DNA of 64,000 bases from Oegoconia quadripuncta (Eukaryota > Arthropoda > Insecta > Lepidoptera > Autostichidae). The stretch covers positions 4,511,501 to 4,575,500 of the forward strand of contig OX438754.1 of assembly GCA_949316235.1 (NCBI GenBank). Reading direction: 5' to 3'. The translations under genes and the position numbers were made by a program. Below the pieces are notes generated by a model. It was not told the DNA's origin, ran no database searches, and saw only the letters and a program-made list of their open reading frames with translations. Shown piece by piece: positions 55,829-64,000 of the stretch; position 1 is the stretch's first letter; every line of letters begins with the position of its first letter.

Positions 55829-56127
55829 AATGGTGCGAGCTTTTACGGGGAAGGAAATACCCACTCCTCATGGTCAACGGTCACACATACAGGAGGCACA
55901 AGTTGCTGAAGAACGGCCAAATGTCGTGGAAGTGCTCGAAATGGGACACTTCGAAATGTAAGGGCACAATCAGGACGACCTGCGTAGATCCTGGAGAGGG
56001 TAATATGTCGGTGGTTGAAAACAATGTGGTCCACAACCATGTTCCTCCTAGCTTCGTTAGGGGCAATGATGGGCAGTTGGTGAAAATTTATGGAAACCCA
56101 AGTGGTAAAGGTGAGCCGACGTGGTAA
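55829..56127 (+). CDS. mod(mdg4): FLYWCH terminal exon 15 (group D), last seen
   Basis: The acceptor ccttacgttacag ends at 55,828. AA completes the split codon and 98 residues follow. Landmarks are GRKYPLLMVNGHTYRR, MSWKCSKWDTSKCKGTI and VVHNHVPP, then GNDGQLVKIYG. It is clearly the duplicate of exon 14, 1.7 kb upstream, with the tandem repeat filling the space between. The in-frame ATG at 55,870 is inside the domain and not a start. No further exon is found in the remaining 7.9 kb. Confidence 0.86.
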
Positions 56128-56653
56128 CTTGACCCTCGGTAGCACGTGCAGCATCTCATCAGCATACGTGCTTGATTCAAATTTTTGTGTCAGGTGAGTG
56201 AGATAATAACTTATCGCATGAGAAAGTGTCGTATCATAAGATACGACTGTCTCCGTAAGTAGCCCATTCACGATCTTTGTGTATAACGGATGCTACGCCG
56301 ACACAAACACTGGTCACATCCAGCTTTAACTGTCACCATTCAAGCGATTGGAAGCGAAGTTAAATAAGAAAACCTGCATACTCTTTACTTCCTCAATCAA
56401 CATACAGTGAGACAAAATAATTTCTATTCTATTAAATTCTTACATAATATAACAAATGAGACTATAAAAACCTACTCAAACCAAGGTATAGGCTTGAATT
56501 GATTGGAATATACTCGCAACTGAAGAAATAATATCAAGATAGCTTAATAGCTAAGGTCAAAGTTGCTTAACAGCTTTTGGCCACTTTATGATTTCATATC
56601 GTTTCCTATACGTAATTTTCGTCAAAACTTGAGTGAATCAGAAATTCGATTCG

Positions 56654-56780
56654 TAGCATGACAAGCACGATAAACGTTTATGTTGCGCGAAATGATACTT
56701 GTCCTGCTCATTCACTTGGACGAAATATACAATTATCCCACTCTCACTTCTACGCCGCGCGCGACACACGATGTCTACGG
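56654..56780 (-). mobile_element. MITE family M3, copy 2 (inverted)
   Basis: GACGAAATATACAATTATCC is the complement of the M3 core, and CCGCGCGCGACACACGATGT the complement of its head. Confidence 0.65.
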
Positions 56781-56960
56781 GCTTATGCTCTTAATAAAGT
56801 GCTCACGCAAGGTTAACATGCCGTAAGTAATGTCTTACTGTGAGTTATAACTAGAGGTAGTAGTGATAGGGTCGCCAAATTGTACATTCTATTCTTACCA
56901 CTTTTCTGAAACTGTATTTTCTTTTCTGTTGAGCAATAAAGTGTATTTATAATAATAATA

Positions 56961-57175
56961 AATAAATAAATATCTTGCACATACACACAGCGCCATCTAG
57001 TTCCACACTAAGCAACTAGGCTTGTATTATAGATACCAGATGGTTGATAAACTACACAAATACATTTTTTTTGTAAATAAATACATATATAAATGAAAAA
57101 CTCGGGAAAATGTAAAACACATGTCTGTATTAATCATACAAACATAGCGGGATTCCAACCCGCGACCTTTTGTTA
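56961..57175 (-). mobile_element. SINE family S2, decayed copy
   Basis: CACAGCGCCATCTAGTTCCA and ATACCAGATGGTTGATAAAC match, followed on the right by GCGGGATTCCAACCCGCGAC, a mutated B box. The head is missing. Confidence 0.75.
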
Positions 57176-57272
57176 TATATTTTGTATTTTTATTGTATTT
57201 GTATTGTATTGTATCGTAGTATTAAAAAGACTTTGACAATATTCCTACAACTATATTCACTCCAGCCCCCGT

Positions 57273-57393
57273 AGCATGACATCATTTGTCGCGCGTGACG
57301 CGACGACAGAGTGGGATAGTTGTATATTTCGTTCAAACGAATGAACAGGACAAATATCGCGCGCGACATTAACGTTTATCGCGCCTGTCATGG
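57273..57393 (+). mobile_element. MITE family M3, copy 3
   Basis: AGCATGACATCATTTGTCGC to TGTCATGGT, with the GTGGGATAGTTGTATATTTC core. Confidence 0.7.
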
Positions 57394-58114
57394 TCCTAGT
57401 GCAGTTCAATATAGTTATAAATAGGAGTGATCTATATTTGCTATGCTTCCGTTCGCATGGTATGTTGTATAAATTATAGTAATATTTTGATGCTGCCAGC
57501 ATATACTTATAATTAGGGGACCATGTGCGTACGGTCGGGTGTAACGATTTGACCAATATCTTTATTTTTGCAATATAAAGATTTTGTCTGTTGCTTGTAG
57601 TGGAAATTATTTCTAGCATTTAATTTTGTATTCATATCAAATTTACTTTATATTCATATCAAATAATAAATATATTTCATAATTTTTATTTTAAATTGTT
57701 ATACTTAAAGATGTTCGTATATGTGGGACTTGTGGGAGTACAAACGCCGTTGCTACATTATAATTCGTATTCAGTTACCTGTTTTGTTTATGTTTTTATT
57801 CGCCTTCAAAAGAGGAGGTTCTCAATTCTCGTGTTTTGTTTTAATTTACATAAAGTTATGAGCCAATTTCGATAATCCTTATGTAGATGAGAGGCTATAC
57901 GAGAACCTTCAGAATGGTTTCATAAAATTCTGTGACGATCAGGTGATGGACACCGGCGATAGAGGAAGGAAACCTAATGAAGTCGGTTGTCTTGCCAAAT
58001 ATTGATGGTTTAATTATGTACGGATTTGTTCTGCTGTCGAATTTAAAAAAGTAAAGCAGCGGCATTGGTACTCTTATGCCTCGGTACTTATATGATAATG
58101 ATAAAGGTGCAATT

Positions 58115-58400
58115 CCGAGACCGCCGACAGCGATCGACCAGCTGCAGCGACTGTCGTTGACTGCATGCGAATCTATCTGGTTTTATATTATCGCGATTCT
58201 GCCGCGACAGATCACTAGTGACGCCGACCCTAAAGAGTAACACGTAATCATGTAATTCACATCTATTTTTCAACAATTGGCCGCGGGAGACGCGTCACTG
58301 CAAGCAAATGCTACAACCGTATTCGAAATCATACCGACCGCAGACCGTCGGTCGACCGCTGTCGCCTGCAGCTGCGGTCGATCGCTGTCGTCCGTCTCGT
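58115..58400. mobile_element. MITE with CG-rich inverted ends
   Basis: CCGCCGACAGCGATCGACCA at left pairs with TCGATCGCTGTCGTCCGTC at right, with the match extending to GCTGCAGCGAC / GTCGCCTGCAGC. About 285 bp with an AT-rich centre. Confidence 0.75.
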
Positions 58401-58728
58401 AAACACCCATAGTAAGTGTCAACGTGTTGGTTGCTTTTATAGTTTTGTTACTGTACTTAATTTGAGTGTGATTGATCTAGCACGTTACATAAATAAATAT
58501 AGAAAAGGTTCAGAACAAATCACTGAACACGCGCTAAAGCAAGGACAATTAGTCGGCGGCGTACTCCGTCTATTGCGGATGTTTTCATATAGAAATTTAG
58601 AGTAACACTATCTGCATAATCTGCTATTTAGATGCTATTTTAATTGTACTAGCTTCCAAATGAATGTTAATAAAAATATATGGGTATGTTTAAAAAAATG
58701 TATGCCTATACTACACTACCACACTCAA

Positions 58729-59108
58729 TTAAGGGAACACCCCATGAAATTGCAGTCGACAGCGCTGTAAGCTAAGTAAATAATTATATATCTCATAAAG
58801 AAAGTTCTAACAAAAAAAAAACAACGAGGTCAATCTGAAGTTGATTTAGATTCCGATATTTTAAAGTTTTGCAAACAGTTTTGTGATGCTCAGTTAACCT
58901 ACAATCGTTAAACGATTTTCGGTGTCCATCATGATCCGTTTTAATGATGGTGGATAATCTGAACAATACAAAACTATTTGCAGTACTTTAAAACATCGGA
59001 ATCCAAACCAAACTACAGTTTGACGTTCTTGTTTTTCCCAGTTATGCCTTTATTTATGAGATACATATTTATTTGAGTGATAGCACCGTCCATTGTCATT
59101 TAAGGGGT
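58729..59108. mobile_element. Inverted-repeat element family M5, copy 1
   Basis: CCCCATGAAATTGCAGTCGA at the left and CACCGTCCATTGTCATTTAA at the right are rough inverses. The middle has CAATCGTTAAACGATTTTCG. It is related to 59,662-60,050 across most of its length. Confidence 0.55.
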
Positions 59109-59373
59109 CTTTTTCTTCAATTTAAGAGCTATGCTCTTATCGGTGGAGTAACGACCATGTCTCTCTACTTTCCGCCCTCGTTTTAACCTTTTGGTACGAC
59201 ACGACATTCACCTTTTCTTTTACTTGGTCAAAGTAATTACGCCTAGGTCTTCCCCTTCCTCTCTTTCCATCATTCTTTCCCTCAATTATGTTCTTCAAAA
59301 AAATATCGTGCCGTATCAAGTGACCTATCATCTTTCCTCTTCGGTTCTCAACTGTGGCTAACAGGCATCTCAT
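59074..59373 (-). mobile_element. Non-LTR retrotransposon C-terminal fragment
   Basis: The minus strand encodes a clean 78-residue piece with RMIGHL-type start (KMIGHLIRHDIFLKNIIEG), KRGRGRPRRNYFDQVKEK and ETWSLLHR, the standard end of RTE-like reverse-transcriptase proteins. Its 3' part is repeated at 63,543-63,705. Confidence 0.82.
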
Positions 59374-59661
59374 CTCCTTTATTTAGGGGGTAAACGAAAG
59401 AAATTATAAAAGCAGCGAATGCGTTTTAAAATTAGTCATTATATTTCCAATTTCTAATTGTCAATTATGTGTTTCCATCACCATTCGTGGTGTATATGAT
59501 AGTGCCTACCAAATAAAAATGTAAAAACTACTAGTTAGAATATAAGTATGTTGCTAATGTATTCCATTTATAAATTTTATAATTGCGATAGTTTATATAT
59601 TAGAACACAGTGGTGTATATATTTATCATGAATAATAAATGTTTATCACATGCAATCACTA

Positions 59662-60050
59662 TTAAGGGGGTACCCTATGAAATGAAAATCGACGGTGTTG
59701 CCCTTCAAGTAAATGTATTATTATTGACTTTGGCAAGAGTGTCTCACAAACAAAGCCTTAACTGGGAAGAACAAGAATGTCATGTTACTGTAGATTTAGA
59801 TTACGATGTTTTAAAGGATTGGAAATAGTTTTGTAGTGCTCAGATTATCCACAATCACTAAAACAGATCACGATGCCCACCCAAAATCGTTTTAACGATT
59901 ATAGGTTATTTGAGTAGCACAAAGCTGTTTGCAATACTTTAAAATATCAGAATCTAAATCAACTACAGCTTGATATTCTTGTTTTTTCGTGTTAAGGCTA
60001 TGTTTATGAATTATTATTTATTTGAGTAGTAGCACTGTCGACTCTTATGT
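59662..60050. mobile_element. Inverted-repeat element family M5, copy 2
   Basis: ACCCTATGAAATGAAAATCG start, TAGATTACGATGTTTTAAAG and the inverse TTTAAAATATCAGAATCTAA in the middle, and GCACTGTCGACTC end. The 72-residue frame across it is not thought real. Confidence 0.55.
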
Positions 60051-60349
60051 CGCCTTTATATTGTTTTAATTTGGTTAAGTGGGTATCGAAACGAAAAAGT
60101 AGGTACCTCAATAGTTATAATTATTGTTAATTAGATAAAACAAATTTCTTCGAGAGAAACTAAAAATTTTTACGCGCCGTGTAAAAATGACAATATTATG
60201 TAAGGTGGTCACGTGCTTACAAAATGTAATCATCCCTTATATGAGGTACATTCGAACATGTAAATTGAGAGGAAACAAAAGTAAATACATAGTTTTCATA
60301 CAAAACTATAACCCACCACCATGTAATAAATATGCGATATTCTCTGTAA

Positions 60350-60664
60350 TTACATAAATGCATAAAGTCGCGCCTGGTAGGCAGAGACCACAGACTTCCA
60401 CTTGCTACGATCTTGACACACCTCTTTTGCTTCATTCGCACTAATAAAGTTGTTCATGCATGCTCGTCGGTTTAGGGTACGCTTGACTTGGCCTTTCTTT
60501 AAAACGTCCCCGATTTGATCATGGTATATACGTACGCCGTTGTCTTCTCCCACCAACACCACCATCCAAATTCGCTGTCTTCTTCCATTCTTCCTCTCCA
60601 CAAATCCAAACCATCTCAGCATACTTTTACAATCTTTGTCAAGACATCTTTTTCCACATCGCAA
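60350..60664 (-). mobile_element. Non-LTR retrotransposon C-terminal remnant
   Basis: The minus strand has MLRWFGFVERKNGRRQRIW, then YHDQIGDVLKKGQVKRTLN and CQDRSKWKSVVSAY, a recognisable reverse-transcriptase tail with local damage. Confidence 0.75.
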
Positions 60665-63200
60665 TAACTAACAACAACATTATTGCTATAAATCTTAATG
60701 TTTTGTTTTTTGTCAATTGTGTTCCTCTAACAGTGATGTTTTGTTAATGTATTGTTCTATGTTTTAAGCTCTTTGTCTGCAATAAAAAACTTTAAATTGG
60801 TTTTTCCTTCCGAGAATTTGCTGGAAGAAATGTCTTACAGAGATAAGCTTGCCTTTTGTGCATTGTAATTTCTGTCCTATGTTTGTTCAATGTATGTTTG
60901 TATACTTATATGCAATAAAGTGTTAAAATAAATAAATAACAAATAGGTTTCAATTTGTTAGTTTATGCTGGGATTATAGTGATTTTTAATTATTCATACA
61001 GATATAAAAATGTTTAAATAAGCAAATTAAAATAATAATTTAAACTTATCACGGAAACTCTATAAACTATATTTCAGTAAAGACAGCAATATAGAAAATA
61101 TCGTGTGTTTTTTACATGTGGTTAATTTACTTTCTATGAAAACTATAGTACAATCAGTTAGGTTGAGATGATTCGCTTCGTTATTGATTGAAGGTGATTC
61201 GATTCTTACGTATTCCGCGTAGTGGTCACGCGTATCCAGTTTAACATAAAAAAAAATCAAATTAGTGTCAATATGTGGTGTTGTTTTAAATTATTTGAAT
61301 TTTGAGGACATGTCTTTATTTGATGAAATTTACTTTGGAAATCCTTATATTTTGAATTATTATATAATGATACATACATATATAACGTCACTACCTTTAT
61401 CCCAAATATGATGGTCAGAGATATACCAAACATTTGGGTGTTCCAAACATAGAATGCTTGAAACAACATCCACGGTTCACCTTACGAAATATACAAAAAT
61501 GCACGCGTGACCAGGGGGCGTACCCATCGCCGTTGAAACGGGTTGGTTCTATTATAATTATGGAAAAAATCATTTCCTGCTTATCACCTGATAAGTTATC
61601 AAGTACCAGCCGGTACAGAAACCTTTTCTAAAATGTTACTCAAATGTCATTTTAAGGTATAAAGACTATAAAACAAATAAGGATCTCCTGAAATGATTAC
61701 CTACATTTAACGCTTCTTCTAAAATTATTTCATCAAATAATTTTAAAAAATATTGTAAATTATTTTGTGCAATAAAGACCTATTTGTGTTATAACAGGGC
61801 ACCTAACACAATCTAATTGAATTTCAACATACAACCACAACAACTAGATACTTGAAGTACCATGTATTTGTCCCACATTATGGTATGAGATTTTAACCTA
61901 ACTGAGATTTGAGTGACTCAACTTACACTCAATGTACCTTTTCAATTCTAATGTCTACCAGTTAGGGACAGTTGTGGCGTCAAAGTCGCCTCCTTTAAAG
62001 CAAGAGAATATTGTAAGTTTGTATTATTACTGCACTCGGTCTGGTTGACCATGTTATGGAAGTAATAACAAATATTATGATGTAAATTCAGTATGTATTT
62101 AGTTGAATTTAGATAAGCGAGAGGCTCGGTTAGTTGCCATTTTGTACAAAAGCGACTATTACTGGAGTTTTGATAAATAGCATTTATTATATTACAATCT
62201 TTTAAGATCAAAATATTTGAAACGATTAGACCGATATTAATGAAACAGTATGAAACAATATGCAGGATATATAGCAGTCTAAAAAATTAACCGAAAACTT
62301 TTTCCAATATATGTTTTTTTTTCTAAATAATAGCTAATTTAAACACTAATTTCTAATTTAGTGGTAGTACTGTTTTTCGAAAATATTGTCTATCTACTCT
62401 ATAGATTTACGCATCCTGCTTATTCGTGTAAATCGTATTTCATTGGAATCGGTTAATTCATTTTGAATATTTTGAACTATAATTATTAATTGTTATTTTT
62501 TTTTTGCAAGCTATAGTAAAGGACCTCGGTGAGTTTGTATGTCAGTAACATTTGGTTAAATTTTAATTATACGCCTATAGATATATATAAGTTAAAGTGA
62601 TTTATTAAATCTTCAAAGTCATATTAATCGAGTTACACAGGGTGGAACAAGTACAAGAAAACTTTTTTATGGTTTGAGCTGAGCTTTTCCGAATAAAGAA
62701 AAATTCAGGAATTCCGGAAATTCGTTACACTGGTTTTTATTCAGGATTGGAATCCTTAATTCCTTTTTTTCATAGTGAAATCTTCACCCTGGAATTCTGA
62801 GATTTGAGGTATTAAACCTAACTTTTAGACTAATATTAAAGAACAAAAAGGGCACAATCTGGAAAATGATAATTTCACAAAAAGAGACATTTCCGAGGTC
62901 CTTTCTGCAACTTGAGCTGTCACAAATTCAAAACAATTCGCAAGCAAGAAATTATTGTATGATATATTTTTTTTACATTTTTGTCATTGGATTTTTTTAT
63001 TATTATTTCTACTTGTTTTTATATTATGGTTATGGTTTATTTGAATTAAGAAACAATTATTTTTTAATAAATTTTAAGAACGAGTTTATTAATTTTTATT
63101 CTCAAATTACTGTCATTTCACGCCTATTTATAATTTGTAACATTTATTACAGATACTTACTCGTATGTACAAACTAGGGTGGCCGTCCTTCAAAGTCTAT
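60665..63200. other. AT-rich DNA, no gene seen
   Basis: 2.5 kb with no FLYWCH signature, recognisable repeat or credible frame. Small hydrophobic frames such as 62,866-63,177 are AT-composition artefacts. Confidence 0.5.
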
Positions 63201-63203
63201 ATT

Positions 63204-63410
63204 AAATAAATAAATAAATATCTTGACACATACACACAGCGCCATTCAGTTCCGCACTAAGCAACTAAGCTTATGGATATCAGATGGTTGATAAACTACA
63301 CGGAACCACATGTCTGTATTCATCATACAAATATGCCCCTAGCGGGATTCGAACCCGCGACCTTTTGGTACAGCAGTCAGTTTCTAGCCACTACACCCAA
63401 CAGTTCGTCA
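63204..63410 (-). mobile_element. SINE family S2, copy
   Basis: CACAGCGCCATTCAGTTCCG, GATATCAGATGGTTGATAAA, B-box region TAGCGGGATTCGAACCCGCG and head CTAGCCACTACACCCAACAG (minus strand). Confidence 0.82.
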
Positions 63411-63460
63411 ATATATTAATACGTTCATGAGAATTATGCTTTTTATTTACAGACTTCGCG

Positions 63461-63766
63461 CACTCTGACATTATGCAAGAGTCGCGCACACTGACTGTAT
63501 GCAATATAGGCCTAACAGCAATATAATACTTTTTATTTTAATTTATTTGAGTGATAGCACCGTCCATTGTCATTTAAGGGGTCTTTTTCTTCAATTTAAG
63601 AGCTATGCTCTTGTCGGTGGAGTAACGACCATGTCTCTCTACTTTCCGCCCTCGTTGTAACCTCTTGGTACGACACGACATTCACCTTTTCTTTCACTCT
63701 GACATTATGTAAGAGTCGCGCACAGTGACTGTATGCAATATAGGCCTAACAGCAATATAATACTTT
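63461..63766. repeat. 73-bp direct repeat flanking a LINE fragment
   Basis: CACTCTGACATTATGCAAGA through GCAATATAATACTTTTT at 63,461-63,533 recurs with few changes at 63,695-63,766. Between them lies a copy of part of the LINE tail from 59,074 (63,543-63,705). Confidence 0.8.
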
Positions 63767-64000
63767 TTTAAACTCGTTCACTCTTTTGTGATAACATCAA
63801 ACCGTTTAACCGTGTTAGCCCACTTTACAGTTCTTGTCGTCATGTGTCTGTCCTTGATAATCTTCTTCTAGTTGATTTGCTGCATTCTTTGCTGTGTGGT
63901 TCAGTTTGTCATATCATATTGCATTTCCAAAATAGGTACGCCATGCTGATGCGGCTAAGTCAGATCCAACCCATACTGTTATATTTTAATGAGTAGAAAT

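Noticed and set aside
59610..59828. 72-residue plus-strand frame
   Set aside because: It lies within an M5 inverted-repeat element; the other copy at 58.7 kb has stops.

Overview
The window looks like insect genomic DNA, most likely from a moth or butterfly. It is AT-rich and dense in tRNA-derived SINEs, LINE tails and small inverted-repeat transposons of types I recognise from Lepidoptera. No species can be named from sequence alone. There are two main parts: the end of an endogenous DNA virus/transposon, and a long array of alternative last exons of one host gene.

Positions 1 to about 10,230 hold most of a Maverick/Polinton-type (adintovirus-like) element. From left to right it carries a DUF8207-like protein cut by the window edge and a packaging ATPase (both minus strand), then on the plus strand a small unknown protein, a phospholipase A2-domain minor virion protein, an adenain-like cysteine protease, a single-jelly-roll-like minor capsid (penton) protein, the major capsid protein, an unknown 227-residue protein and a protein-primed family B DNA polymerase. 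All catalytic motifs I can check are present and no frame is broken by a stop. The one oddity is a run of 13 A at the phospholipase/protease boundary that puts the protease one frame away from the protein before it, with no ATG of its own. No integrase is visible; it would have to lie left of the window. A two-copy 163-bp-period tandem repeat follows the polymerase and may mark the terminal region.

From 11,636 to 56,127, fifteen short coding exons lie on the plus strand. Each has a good 3' splice acceptor, enters in the same phase (two bases complete the split codon), encodes one FLYWCH-type zinc finger of roughly 80-100 residues and ends in a stop codon. None has a credible start of its own. 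This is the layout of the alternative 3' exons of mod(mdg4), the BTB/FLYWCH insulator-associated regulator whose isoforms in flies and silkworm are made partly by trans-splicing. The shared BTB exons are not in the window; if joined in cis they would be to the left, which would place the viral element inside the gene. The exons form four sequence groups in blocks (exons 1-2, 3-6, 7-11, 12-15), showing growth by local duplication. In the 7-11 group even 3' flanks and a polyadenylation-signal context are copied.

The spaces between exons are packed with mobile-element debris: three copies of a ~400-bp MITE, several smaller hairpin MITEs, at least three SINE families, LINE 3' ends and reverse-transcriptase tails, a CA microsatellite, tandem repeats at 52.5-53.3 kb and 54.7-55.5 kb, and a ~350-bp inverted repeat bracketing exon 12. 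After 56.1 kb I see only repeats and unassigned AT-rich sequence.
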